Origin: Mikania micrantha
Taxonomy: Eukaryota > Streptophyta > Magnoliopsida > Asterales > Asteraceae
Assembly: GCA_009363875.1 (NCBI GenBank)
Contig: CM018682.1
Span: forward strand, 63,696,031 to 63,760,030
Length of the DNA: 64,000 nucleotides
Reading direction: 5' to 3'
In this document: positions 46,088 to 57,572 of the stretch, one piece after another
Numbering within the stretch: the stretch's first letter is position 1
Layout of the letters: every line of letters starts with the position of its first letter
Position numbers and translations under genes: made by a program
Notes under the pieces: generated by a model
Databases searched by the model: none
What the model was told of the DNA's origin: nothing
What the model saw: the letters and a program-made list of their open reading frames with translations, nothing else

Positions 46088-47113
46088 GTGAGAACTTTAG
46101 CCCCTCTTTTACTGTTTTATAACTGTTTTGGGGTGGAACACGTGATCAAAATCGCTATTTCAATCTTGTTTCATTACACAAGTTATGTGTAAGTCGCAAA
46201 CATTTCAGGTTCATCTTACGAATCCAAGAGATTCATCAATTGTTTAAAGAAATTGTCAACTGTTTTAATTTACTTGTCAATTACTAAACTCTTTTCATTA
46301 AAAAGGTTTTATAAGGGACTTTTGAACTGTTTTGAAATTATTTACTCAAATGTATTTATGAAGGATAAACACTTTTTGATAAAGGATTTTACAAACCCTT
46401 TTGTTATAAACCTTGTTATTACACAAGGTCATCACATCATGGTATTCAAACCAAGTGGTTCACAATATGGTACTCAAACTCATTGGTTCAAAACATGGTA
46501 TTCAAATCAAGTGGTGCAAAACATGGTATTCAAGTCAAGTTGTTCACATCATGGTATTCAAATCAAGAGATTCATTTTCATGTTACATAAACAAAGGATT
46601 CAACTCGTGGAGTTAAATCCAGGTTTTCAATAAGACATTAACACATCCGGTTAAAGTAAGATTCAGAAAACATGGTGTCCATTGTTGTAAACAAACTTAT
46701 AAACCCATCAAGTATCATATTCATTAGCGTTAGTACTGGGTGATCACAACAAGGGAAAGCGGACACATACATTGGGGCAGACCGATTGCTGCAGTTAGTT
46801 TTTAAATCTGTTTTATAAACTAACTGCAGATTTCGGTTACATATGGTTTATTCAAAACTGTTGACACATTATCTAACTCCAAACGTGGTTTGGGACTTGA
46901 TATTATATGTTGACTCATGTGCAAGCAGTGATTGGACTGTTTACACTCATTTTCTTACTTGATGTTAGTTTGGGTTGCAGCTCATCCGTGTGAATCTTAT
47001 GATGCTTTAACTTACCTATGTCTTATATCATAAAACTCATGTTTACAAATGTTTAAACCTATTGTTCTCACCAACTACGTCTGTAGTTGACAGTTACTTT
47101 TCACGTGTTTCAG
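46088..47113 (+). other. Predicted intron inside LTR B
   Basis: Donor GACAG/GTGAGAAC at the left. On the right TTCTCACCAACTACG (branch-like CTCAC), GTTGAC, and acceptor CACGTGTTTCAG/G. Counterparts in A1, A2, C, D and D2 share the CACCAAC...GTTGAC...CAG order. Prediction only; no transcript evidence. Confidence 0.5.
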
Positions 47114-47439
47114 GTAATCAGGTTTAAGACATTCTCAGGGACAACTAAGGAGACCATTCTAAGATAGAACAAGATGAAGAAACATGCTAGGATGGAATAG
47201 AAACTCACTAAATCCTAAATGTTTAATTGTCTTGTTTGGAGTCTTATTTTGTAAACTATATTTTGGGTCTGTAGTTGTCTTACTTTTGTAGATAGAATGT
47301 CTGTACCTAATCAACTGTCTAAACATTATGAAATGTAGTAATCCATTGTGGTTGTTCTTATTCAATACTTGTGCATGATTCAACTGATCATACGTCACCG
47401 CGCCGTGGATTCCGCACGCGGCGTAGGGGTGTGACAGGT

Positions 47440-47452
47440 TGGTATCAGAGCC
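47440..47452 (+). promoter_or_regulatory. Primer binding site of element B
   Basis: TGGTATCAGAGCC, three bases after the LTR end; complementary to initiator tRNA-Met. Confidence 0.95.
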
Positions 47453-49303
47453 AAGGTTGTAGAGAACTAGGAAAAACCCAATGTTTAATGACCTAGACTA
47501 TAACCTAAGCTACCCAATAGGACTAAGTGCTATAGGCTTGAGGATACTTAGGATCTAAGTAACTTAAGTGAGCATTAAGTCTACAATAAGCTTGAAAGAT
47601 CTTAGGGACATTTTTCTAAGATTAGACATCGAGTCAAAGAATTTGAACCGGGATTCTATAATTTTAGAAACCGGATTAAATTCTCACACATATGCATTTA
47701 AGGATTTCAGAGGCAAGGATCTGTATTCTTAGTATCCTTGATCTGAAATTCTCACACAGAGATCATTATAGAAATTCAGAGGCAAAGATCTGTAGTTTCA
47801 GTATCTTTGATATGAATTTCTTGTCATATTCATTATGGGATTTAGAGGCAAAGATCTATTAATTTAGTATCTTTGATCTAAGATCCTTGTCATATTCATT
47901 ATGGGATTTAGAGGCAAAGATCTATTAATTTAGTATCTTTGATCTAAGATCCTTGTCATATTCATTATGGGATTTAGAGGCAAAGATGGTTATCTTTGAT
48001 CTAAAGTCCTTGTCATATTCACTATAGGATTCAAAGGTCAAGATCTATTAATTTAGAACTTGGATTTGAGATCCTTGTCATATTCATTATAGGATTCAAA
48101 GGTCAAGATCTATTAATTTAGAACTTGGATTTGAGATCCTTGTCATATCATTATAGGAATTCAAAGGTTGAGGTCTATTAATTTAGAACTTAGATTTGAA
48201 ATCCTTGTCATTGTTATCATTATCATGGATTCATTATCATAGGAACTTTATAACTTAGAATCTGTGTAACAGTATTCTTTAGTTGAAGTTCTCACAGGAA
48301 ATCATTATGCTCAGTACTGTAAGTATTGGGAAACTAGGTTGATTAACCTAGGACACATATACATAAACCTAAGGTCTTAGTTTCTAGTAAATTAAGGACC
48401 ATGGTTTACACAATCATAAACAGAATCATGGAACAAGAGGAAATCATGGGATAATCATAATCAATCAAGGGTTGGAATCTTAGCTTCAAATGCAAACGGT
48501 GGATTAACGCTGATGGGCTGAGGTAAGTGGTGGGTCGGTGAGAGCTTACCCTATATATAAGCTTATCTTGGTTTGTCAGGGAAAATTCGGCGCTTGAATT
48601 TGAAGTGAGGATTCGGGAACAACCGGAATCATTGAACATTGGTCAAACACATGGGGTACAAACACATGGGATACAATCATTGGTGAATCAAATCATAGTG
48701 GAATTCAAACTTGGATGAACCAGACATTATGGTGAATCAACCAAGTTGTGAACATATCATAAATGTAAACCTTAAGTGAAATTCTTAAGTGATTACATCA
48801 TTAGTACTTACTGGCATAAGTTAACAGGAAAGTGTAGAGCACACGTATGATTTAGTTCTACATGTTAACAACTGTTAGTAGGTGCACGCATAACATAATC
48901 ATAGTTCAATCATGGAATCAATCATAGTTCAAGTTGATCAAAGATCATGGGATTCTTAATCAATGGAAAACACATGGAAATCAGTACAAACGTGTTGCCA
49001 AATGCTAGCAAGGGCATGATCGTGGTATACCGAAACGGTGGTGGGCAGCGAGAGTGAGCCCTATATATATACTATTTTCGGTATATCGGGAAAGTGTCAG
49101 TGTGTAGGTTTGGTGGAGAGATCATGAGACATCGTACATATTCACATGATAAGTATACAAATGAGTTGATAACTTATACGTGTACTGGATCATATTACAA
49201 TTGAATGATAATACTAGTAGTATGGATATATTACTGACCTTATCATAAAAATTCAATTGTATCCATTCTCATTACTGACCCGCTTGTGGCTTCTATTCGT
49301 AGA
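47453..49303 (+). other. Leader of element B with repeated hairpins
   Basis: Long non-coding leader. CCTAGACTATAACC at 47492-47505 is shared with family A and C leaders. Tandem hairpin repeats occupy 47693-48225 and hairpin modules lie at 48520-48569 and 49025-49086. No upstream open frame is convincing. Confidence 0.75.
47693..48225 (+). repeat. Tandem repeat of about 70-75 bp in the B leader, about eight copies
   Basis: Each unit has gaggcaaagatct ... tatctttgat or a variant, followed by ccttgtcatattcattatgg. The two arms pair, and arms change together: CAAGGAT/ATCCTTG in the first, CAAAGAT/ATCTTTG in later ones. The last units (tcaagatct ... aacttgga) keep a shorter stem. Confidence 0.8.
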
Positions 49304-52300
49304 ATGCCTCCTCGACGAGACCCAAATGCTGGGGGTTCGACAAGCGGTAATGATGATGAAATTAACAAGATTGCTCGAGCTATCGCTGTTCACATGAGGG
49401 ATGTGATCCCGGGCATGGTCACTGATATTACCCAGAATCTTCGGGGAAGTACCGGTGATTCTGCACACAACTCAAATGCCACAAACGCTGGAACTGCTAA
49501 CTTTACTTTTAAGCAGTTCAACGATGCTAAACCTCCCAAGTACTCTGGTACTGAGGGAGCAACCGGCCTACTGCAGTGGCTGGAAAGCATCGAAGACATT
49601 CTCCACTTCACTGGATGTCTTGAAAATCTGAAGGTCAAGATGGCCTCAAGTGCTTTTCATAAGGGAGCGCTCACCTGGTGGAACTCTGAGAAGAACACCA
49701 GAGGACGTGAAGTCGCTCTAGCCTTACCATGGAATGGATTCAAGAACTTACTGGTGGAAAAGTTTTGTCCACGTCACGAGCTAAAGAAACTGGAAGTGGA
49801 GATGTGGAATCTGGTGCAGGATAGTGGCGAAAATGCCAAGTATACAACTCGTTTTCATGAGTTGTGCATTTTGGTACCACATCTGGTTACTCCTCTATCC
49901 CGCAGGATAGAGAAATACATCGAAGGCTTGCCTCTAGTGGTTAGAGGAACTGTTATGGGGAACAACCCCACTACTTTGGAAGCTGCGATACAATTGGGTG
50001 CTACTCTTACTGAAGAGTATGTGAAGTCTGGAGTGCTCACCCGAAAGGGATTCAAGAGAGCACAGATTGAAGAAGGCAAGAAGCCTGAACAGCACCATCC
50101 CAAGAAGAAGAAGCAAAAGACAATCAAGAACTTTGCAGCATTGACTGCGGCTGCACCTACTCATGCTACTCCCCTCACTGCTATGCCACAACCTGCTAAT
50201 GTCAGAAAGCAGTACACTGGCTCGTTTCCACTCTGCACCAAATGCCAGTATCATCATTTGCCTAGTACTCCATGCAAGAAGTGTCACAAGTGTGGGCGTA
50301 TGGGACACTTTGCAGCGACTTGTCGATCTGCTCATCTTATTGCTGCAACAACTGCTGCCACAACTTCTGCTGCTACAGGTGGAAGAGTTTGTTACAATTG
50401 TGGGGCAGAGGGACACTTCAGAAATCAGTGTCCGAAACTCAACAACAATACTGCTGCCGCTCGTGCTTTTGTGATTGGAACTGCTGAAGCACGTGAAGAG
50501 CCGGCAGTCATCACGGGTACATTTCTTATCAATGATCACTATGTTCCTATCATATTTGATACTGGTGCTGATAAAAGTTTTATCTCTGCTCATACTGCTT
50601 CTTTGCTTAATATGCAACTATCCACACTTACTGCTCCCTATACTGTAGAAGTAGCGAATGGTAAGACTATAGTTGTAGATTCCATCATTAATGCTTGTGA
50701 GCTAAGATTAAATGACCATCTTTTTTCCATCGATCTTATTCCTATGACCCTCGGAAGCTTTGAAGTAGTGGTAGGAATGGATTGGTTATCTAAGAATAAT
50801 GCTGAAATCGTATGTTCTGAAAAGCTTATTCGAATTCCCTTACCGTTCGGCGAAACGATGATAGTCTACGGTGAGAAACCCTGCCGCGGATTGAAGATAG
50901 TATCGTGCATCAAGGCGAGGAAGTATCTAAAGAAGAAATATTATGCGTTCTTAGCTCACGTGGTGGAAAAGAAACCTGACAAGAAAGCAGTTGGAGACGT
51001 ACCGGTTATCAAAGACTATCCAGACGTATTTCCAGAAGACTTGCCTGGACTACCACCAGTCCGACAAGTGGAGTTTAGAATTGATCTCGTCCCTGGAGCA
51101 AACCCAGTGGCGAAGTCACCGTATCGGTTAGCACCGTCTGAGATGCAAGAACTGTCTAGTCAGCTTCAAGAACTTTTAGACAAAGGTTTTATAAGACCGA
51201 GTTTCTCTCCATGGGGAGCTCCGGTTCTCTTTGTCAAAAAGAAAGACGGTTCATTTCGCATGTGCATAGATTATCGTGAGCTGAACAAGTTAACAATCAA
51301 GAACAGATATCCTCTACCTAGGATCGATGATCTATTTGATCAATTACAGGGAGCAACTTGCTTTTCTAAGATTGATTTACGATCCGGGTATCATCAGTTG
51401 AGAGTAAATGATGAGGATATACCAAAGACGGCATTTAGGACTCGATATGGACACTATGAGTTTGTGGTTATGCCATTTGGGCTGACCAATGCACCCGCTG
51501 TGTTCATGGACTTGATGAATCGAGTCTGCAGGCCTTACTTGGATCAGTTTGTTATCGTCTTTATTGATGATATACTGATTTATTCCAAGTCAGAACGAGA
51601 ACATGAGGATCATTTGAAGAAAGTCTTGGAACTACTAAGAAAGGAACAACTTTATGCTAAATTCTCAAAGTGTGAATTTTGGCTAAAGGAGGTTCACTTC
51701 TTAGGACATGTCATAAACAAAGATGGAATTCATGTAGATCCAGCCAAGATTGAGGCGATTAAGAACTGGACTACTCCATCTACTCCAACAGAGATTCGTT
51801 CATTTCTGGGTTTGGCAGGTTATTATAGAAGATTCATTGCAAACTTCTCTAAGATAGCCTTGCCACTCACTACATTGACTCAGAAAAGTCAAGCTTTTAT
51901 ATGGGGACAGAAACAAGAAGATGCATTTCAACTTCTTAAACAGAAGTTATGCAATTCCCCTATCCTTAGTCTTCCAGAAGGCAGTGATGATTTCATTGTC
52001 TACTGTGATGCTTCAAACCTTGGTCTCGGTTGTGTACTTATGCAACGGGACAAGGTCATTGCTTATGCTTCAAGACAACTTAAGGTTCACGAGAGGAATT
52101 ATACTACTCATGACCTTGAGTTAGGGGCTGTGGTCTTTGCACTGAAGATTTGGAGACACTACCTGTACGGTACTAAATGTGTCATCTATACAGACCACAA
52201 GAGCCTGCAACACATTCTCAATCAGAAAGAACTCAACATGAGACAACGACGTTGGGTTGAGCTTCTAACTGATTACGACTGCGAGATTCGTTACCATCCG

Positions 52301-53836
52301 GGTAAAGCCAATGTGGTGGCGGATGCTCTTAGTCGCAAGGAACCAGTCAAACCGATTCGTGTAAGAGCCATGGAGATCAACACACAGCCAAACTTGAAAG
52401 ACTTGATTCGTATTACACAACAACAAGTAGTAACAGATAATCAACTCAAAACAGACTTGGATTGTGGCATTGAGAAGAAACTAGAACCTCGATCAGATGG
52501 GTTGTTATATCTCAATGGCCGCATTTGGATTCCAAAGTCTGATGAATTGCGCACGCTCATCTGTGATGAGGCACATAAGTCGCGATACTCAGTTCATCCT
52601 GGAGCCGACAAGATGTATCAAGACTTGAGGACATCTTACTGGTGGCCGGGGATGAAGAAAGACATAGCACTGTACGTGGGAAAATGTCTTACATGTTTAA
52701 AGGTCAAAGCAGAACATCAAAAGCCTTCGGGACTTCTGCAGCAACCTGAAATTCCTCAATGGAAATGGGAGCAAATTTCCATGGATTTCATAACAAAGTT
52801 GCCGAGAACTCCGAGAGGTTTCGATTCGATTTGGGTGATCGTTGATCGACTCACCAAATCTGCTCATTTTCTCCCAATCCGAGAGGATTACAAGATGGAG
52901 AAGCTATCCACATTGTACATCAACGAAATCATTGCACGTCATGGTACTCCAACATCAATCATATCTGATCGTGATAGTCGTTTCACTTCTCGCTTTTGGC
53001 AATCATTGCAAAAGGCTTTGGGAACGCGTGTTAATCTTAGCACGGCGTATCATCCCCAAACCGACGGCCAAAGCGAGAGGACTATCCAAACACTTGAAGA
53101 CATGCTTCGTTCTTGTGTCATTGACTTCGGTGGAAGTTGGGACACTCATCTCCCACTCATTGAGTTTTCATATAACAATAGCTATCATACGAGCATTCAA
53201 TGTGCACCATTCGAAGCTCTATATGGTAGAAAGTGCCGATCACCGGTCTGTTGGACCGAGATTGGTGACTCACAGGTCGTAGGACCAGAACTCATTCAGG
53301 AAACATCAGACAAAATCACAATCATTCAGTCACGGCTTAAGGCCGCACGAGATCGGCAGAAGAGTTATGCTGATCGACGTCGGAAACCGCTTGAGTTCCA
53401 AGTCGGTGACCGAGTCTTACTCAAAGTTTCTCCCTGGAAAGGCGTTGTCCGATTCGGGAAGAAAGGGAAACTTGCACCAAGGTACGTTGGACCTTTTGAG
53501 ATCCTGGAACGGATTGGTCCCGTAGCCTACAAACTCAAACTTCCAGTGGAGCTAAGCAATGTTCATGATACTTTTCATGTATCAAATCTTAAGAAATGCT
53601 TGGCGGATCATGATGTTCAGATTCCACTGGAAGACATACAGATTCAGAACAACATGCAATTCATTGAACGTCCAGTTGAGATCATGGATCATGGGGTCAA
53701 GAAACTTAAACGCAGCCGTATTCCAATCGTGAAAGTGCGATGGGAGGGCAAACGCGGTGCTGAGTTCACCTGGGAACGTGAAGACCAGATGAAGCTTAAG
53801 TACCCTCATCTTTTTACAGTATCTTCGGCTAGTTAA
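49304..53836 (+). CDS. Element B gag-pol polyprotein, intact (1510 aa)
   Basis: ATG at 49304 (MPPRRDPNAGG) is preferred. The same frame is open six codons further upstream, but from a GTG, which is not a plant start. Order by residue: capsid core about 60-260 (LLQWLESIED, LTWWNSEKN), CCHC knuckles about 315-380 (CHKCGRMGHFAATC, CYNCGAEGHFRNQC), protease IIFDTGADKSF at about 419, reverse transcriptase with VFIDDILIYSK at about 752, RNase H (VYCDAS) near 898, integrase HHCC finger 1090-1128 and core with Asp about 1159, Asp about 1220 and Glu about 1256. A chromodomain follows at about 1455-1503 (KVRWEGKRGAEFTW, YPHLF). All catalytic residues checked are present. It makes the particle, copies RNA to DNA and integrates it. 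Gag and Pol share one frame, so protease processing must separate them. Confidence 0.96.
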   Translation: MPPRRDPNAGGSTSGNDDEINKIARAIAVHMRDVIPGMVTDITQNLRGSTGDSAHNSNATNAGTANFTFKQFNDAKPPKYSGTEGATGLLQWLESIEDILHFTGCLENLKVKMASSAFHKGALTWWNSEKNTRGREVALALPWNGFKNLLVEKFCPRHELKKLEVEMWNLVQDSGENAKYTTRFHELCILVPHLVTPLSRRIEKYIEGLPLVVRGTVMGNNPTTLEAAIQLGATLTEEYVKSGVLTRKGFKRAQIEEGKKPEQHHPKKKKQKTIKNFAALTAAAPTHATPLTAMPQPANVRKQYTGSFPLCTKCQYHHLPSTPCKKCHKCGRMGHFAATCRSAHLIAATTAATTSAATGGRVCYNCGAEGHFRNQCPKLNNNTAAARAFVIGTAEAREEPAVITGTFLINDHYVPIIFDTGADKSFISAHTASLLNMQLSTLTAPYTVEVANGKTIVVDSIINACELRLNDHLFSIDLIPMTLGSFEVVVGMDWLSKNNAEIVCSEKLIRIPLPFGETMIVYGEKPCRGLKIVSCIKARKYLKKKYYAFLAHVVEKKPDKKAVGDVPVIKDYPDVFPEDLPGLPPVRQVEFRIDLVPGANPVAKSPYRLAPSEMQELSSQLQELLDKGFIRPSFSPWGAPVLFVKKKDGSFRMCIDYRELNKLTIKNRYPLPRIDDLFDQLQGATCFSKIDLRSGYHQLRVNDEDIPKTAFRTRYGHYEFVVMPFGLTNAPAVFMDLMNRVCRPYLDQFVIVFIDDILIYSKSEREHEDHLKKVLELLRKEQLYAKFSKCEFWLKEVHFLGHVINKDGIHVDPAKIEAIKNWTTPSTPTEIRSFLGLAGYYRRFIANFSKIALPLTTLTQKSQAFIWGQKQEDAFQLLKQKLCNSPILSLPEGSDDFIVYCDASNLGLGCVLMQRDKVIAYASRQLKVHERNYTTHDLELGAVVFALKIWRHYLYGTKCVIYTDHKSLQHILNQKELNMRQRRWVELLTDYDCEIRYHPGKANVVADALSRKEPVKPIRVRAMEINTQPNLKDLIRITQQQVVTDNQLKTDLDCGIEKKLEPRSDGLLYLNGRIWIPKSDELRTLICDEAHKSRYSVHPGADKMYQDLRTSYWWPGMKKDIALYVGKCLTCLKVKAEHQKPSGLLQQPEIPQWKWEQISMDFITKLPRTPRGFDSIWVIVDRLTKSAHFLPIREDYKMEKLSTLYINEIIARHGTPTSIISDRDSRFTSRFWQSLQKALGTRVNLSTAYHPQTDGQSERTIQTLEDMLRSCVIDFGGSWDTHLPLIEFSYNNSYHTSIQCAPFEALYGRKCRSPVCWTEIGDSQVVGPELIQETSDKITIIQSRLKAARDRQKSYADRRRKPLEFQVGDRVLLKVSPWKGVVRFGKKGKLAPRYVGPFEILERIGPVAYKLKLPVELSNVHDTFHVSNLKKCLADHDVQIPLEDIQIQNNMQFIERPVEIMDHGVKKLKRSRIPIVKVRWEGKRGAEFTWEREDQMKLKYPHLFTVSSAS

Positions 53837-53860
53837 TTTCGGGACGAAATTCCCTTAACT

Positions 53861-53869
53861 AGGGGAGAC
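53861..53869 (+). promoter_or_regulatory. Polypurine tract of element B
   Basis: AGGGGAGAC immediately before the 3' LTR start. Confidence 0.9.
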
Positions 53870-56800
53870 TGTAACATTTGTGCATATAGTCATGTAGTTG
53901 TAAACAGTGTTAGAACAGTGTCTGTTCAGTTTCAGTTCAATCAATGTGTTTCAGTATGTTCATAATGTGTGCTTGTGTGTTACAGGATCTTAGTAGTCAG
54001 AAAACAAGTATGTATTATCTATTTACAGTCGATTTCACTAAGCAAGAACAGTAACTTGTTATATCGAAACAGTGGTGGGCAGCGAGAGTGAGCCCTATAC
54101 ATATACTGCGTTCGGTGTAACAGGTTAGTGTTAGTGCGTAGTGTTGAGACGAATATTATGACAATTAATTAATTCAACAAAGATCGTAATCTGTAAGCGA
54201 GACTGAGTATAGTTGTGGGTGACGATCCATAATAATACGAATGTTGAACTTATAATTACGATTAAACGACTTTAAATATTTTAATACGATCGAAAAACGT
54301 ACGCGATTGCGGGTATACACGTAAATTGTGAATGTTTAACGATCCGACAACACACGAAGAGTAAAAATGATTAAATTAATTATTTTATATTTTTACAATT
54401 TTGAAACTCATCATTTTAATGAGTTTAACACTTAATTTTAATTAAAACCGCGTAAAATACGCGTTACGTTCCGGAAACGCAAACCGAGCGACCGAAACGG
54501 ACCCGAATACCACACGGGCTATAAAAGCCTTGAAGAAGACCATTTTCTTCATTAAATTCAGCCAACAACCTCATTTCTCTCTCAAACTCGCGAACCCTCT
54601 CTCTATCTAGAAAACCACCCTTTAATCGTTCGTATCTCACTCGTTTCTCGACGAAATTTGGTGTTTTTGGTGTCCACGCGAAGCTCTCAACATTCTCTAT
54701 CAGAAAGTACAAGATTATAGCAGATTCAGCCAGCAAATCGCGAGGTAATGAGGCTTGAAGTTTCGGAAAAATAGGGTTTCTTGGGTGTTTTTGTTTAAAC
54801 CGACCCTTAGCCGGATCTAGCCAACCACAACCATGTTCGAGGCCATAGAAACATTCTCTGATGTTAGATCAGCTTAGATCAAGACCAGGGACTAGAAATC
54901 AGATGATGAAAATGGTGCAGGTCGACAGGTTCGGGACTGTTGGAGTGGCCGAACCCTCTCCGGCGAGTCAAACCTGAAAAACGAACCTATGGTTCGTTGG
55001 CCACAGGCAGCCGAACCCTAGTGGGCCTCATGAACCTGCACGAACCTTAGCACTGATTCACGAACCATCACGAACCCTTGGTCCTTGGCGAAGCTTCACG
55101 AACCTGCATAGTCCGTTTCATGGTCAGCCGAACCCTAATGGATCTTCCTAGCTTACACGAACCCTTGCGAACCATTGTTACAGGAAACGAACCACGTCTG
55201 ATCTACGAGCCTTATCATCCTAGCCGAACCCTACTGGGTTTCACGAGCCTACACGAACCTTGCAAGGTTTTATGAACCTTAGCCGAACCCCATGCAAGCT
55301 GAAACCTTCACATTGGCCGAACTATTAGGAATTGGCGAACCATGCAATTGCATTCTGCCGAACCTTGAGGAATTTAACGAACCCTTCGATCAGCATTGTC
55401 AAGGGCCGAACCTAGCACATGAAACCCAATAGGTTCGCTGCCCAAAGTTGGCAGCTCACGTTTCTTTTGGCCCAACTCAATGCTACAAGGCCCAGTTTCA
55501 TCCTAGTCGGCCCATTTTGATCCTAATAGGCCCGATATCACTTAAGGAACTTACATGGTCTACACCTACATTGTTTGGCCCACTTAAATCCGTTAGGTCC
55601 AATTCAAGTCCATTCGTTTCGCTAAGATCTTAATTGGTTGATATTGTCTTTGGTATGATACAAGACTCATATATGAGTTGTTGGGCCAACATCACATTCA
55701 CTTGGCCCAATATCATGTTCGATTGGCCCATTAGTAACCTAAGTGACCCATGGACCTTCATTTAAGCCTATTATCATACTTATGGGCTTAAGGCCCATTA
55801 TAGGCCACCACTCAAAGTAACTTGTAATTCGATCTTATTGAGTTTAAGTTTATAACTAAACTTAGCTTAATTTTAAGATCAATTCACAATCTCAAGAACT
55901 TGGAAACAATTGGAACATCTTTTCACAACAAATGGTAATCAATGGCTATCAAATTCTTGAACAAATATCATTAATGCATAAGAATTATGCATCAAAGTGC
56001 ATTTCATAAGTTTCTTGGACCCATGATCAATCGAATGACTCAAAGCATAACATTCAAGTTTTCACAACAATCAAATCATGAGAACGCAAGTCAATCAATG
56101 AATCAAGTTATACAATTATAAATCCTATATCTTATGTATGATTACAATGATATAGGAACAAGTTAGAAGTCCTGTTTGCTACTTGCTAACTGTTTAGTTC
56201 AGAGTCTACTGCAGACAGGTGAGAACTTTAGCCCCTCTTTTACTGTTTTATAACTGTTTTGGGGTGGAACACGTGATCAAAATCGCTATTTCAATCTTGT
56301 TTCATTACACAAGTTATGTGTAAGTCGCAAACATTTCAGGTTCATCTTACGAATCCAAGAGATTCATCAATTGTTTAAAGAAATTGTCAACTGTTTTAAT
56401 TTACTTGTCAATTACTAAACTCTTTTCATTAAAAAGGTTTTATAAGGGACTTTTGAACTGTTTTGAAATTATTTACTCAAATGTATTTATGAAGGATAAA
56501 CACTTTTTGATAAAGGATTTTACAAACCCTTTTGTTATAAACCTTGTTATTACACAAGGTCATCACATCATGGTATTCAAACCAAGTGGTTCACAATATG
56601 GTACTCAAACTCATTGGTTCAAAACATGGTATTCAAATCAAGTGGTGCAAAACATGGTATTCAAGTCAAGTTGTTCACATCATGGTATTCAAATCAAGAG
56701 ATTCATTTTCATGTTACATAAACAAAGGATTCAACTCGTGGAGTTAAATCCAGGTTTTCAATAAGACATTAACACATCCGGTTAAAGTAAGATTCAGAAA

Positions 56801-57567
56801 ACATGGTGTCCATTGTTGTAAACAAACTTATAAACCCATCAAGTATCATATTCATTAGCGTTAGTACTGGGTGATCACAACAAGGGAAAGCGGACACATA
56901 CATTGGGGCAGACCGATTGCTGCAGTTAGTTTTTAAATCTGTTTTATAAACTAACTGCAGATTTCGGTTACATATGGTTTATTCAAAACTGTTGACACAT
57001 TATCTAACTCCAAACGTGGTTTGGGACTTGATATTATATGTTGACTCATGTGCAAGCAGTGATTGGACTGTTTACACTCATTTTCTTACTTGATGTTAGT
57101 TTGGGTTGCAGCTCATCCGTGTGAATCTTATGATGCTTTAACTTACCTATGTCTTATATCATAAAACTCATGTTTACAAATGTTTAAACCTATTGTTCTC
57201 ACCAACTACGTCTGTAGTTGACAGTTACTTTTCACGTGTTTCAGGTAATCAGGTTTAAGACATTCTCAGGGACAACTAAGGAGACCATTCTAAGATAGAA
57301 CAAGATGAAGAAACATGCTAGGATGGAATAGAAACTCACTAAATCCTAAATGTTTAATTGTCTTGTTTGGAGTCTTATTTTGTAAACTATATTTTGGGTC
57401 TGTAGTTGTCTTACTTTTGTAGATAGAATGTCTGTACCTAATCAACTGTCTAAACATTATGAAATGTAGTAATCCATTGTGGTTGTTCTTATTCAATACT
57501 TGTGCATGATTCAACTGATCATACGTCACCGCGCCGTGGATTCCGCACGCGGCGCAGGGGTGTGACA
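53870..57567 (+). repeat. 3' LTR of element B (3698 bp)
   Basis: Same length as the 5' LTR and nearly identical. Ends GGGGTGTGACA, then the CCCAA duplication. Confidence 0.96.
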
Positions 57568-57572
57568 CCCAA
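57568..57572. repeat. Target-site duplication CCCAA of element B, right copy
   Basis: Partner of 43734-43738. Confidence 0.93.

Larger units (their letters stand above)
43739..47436 (+). repeat. 5' LTR of element B (3698 bp)
   Basis: TGTAACATTTGTGC to GGGGTGTGACA. Hairpin module at 43927-43990 (upstream of the TATA box), TATA box 44389-44396, donor at 44613/44614, CGAACC block 44800-45330, GGCCCA block 45350-45670, second donor at 46087/46088, acceptor at 47113/47114. An antisense open frame at 44333-44605 is repeated in the 3' LTR and is not considered a gene. Confidence 0.96.
43739..57567 (+). mobile_element. Ty3/Gypsy chromovirus element B, complete and apparently intact (13829 bp)
   Basis: Two 3698 bp LTRs, primer site, 1.85 kb leader, single intact gag-pol frame, polypurine tract and a 5 bp target duplication are all present. 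LTRs differ at only about four positions noticed by eye (T/C at 44372, C/G at 44809, T/C at 45347, T/C at 47423 in 5' LTR coordinates), indicating very recent insertion. C-terminal chromodomain places it among chromoviruses, most likely the Tekay/Del group. It is nested in the 5' LTR of element C. Confidence 0.96.

Noticed and set aside
46253..46633. 126-codon frame in LTR B, repeated at 56384-56764
   Set aside because: Consists of local repeats around tggtattcaa/catggtattc within a predicted intron; not protein-like.
49286..49303. Earlier start for B gag-pol
   Set aside because: The first codon there is GTG; the first in-frame ATG is at 49304.
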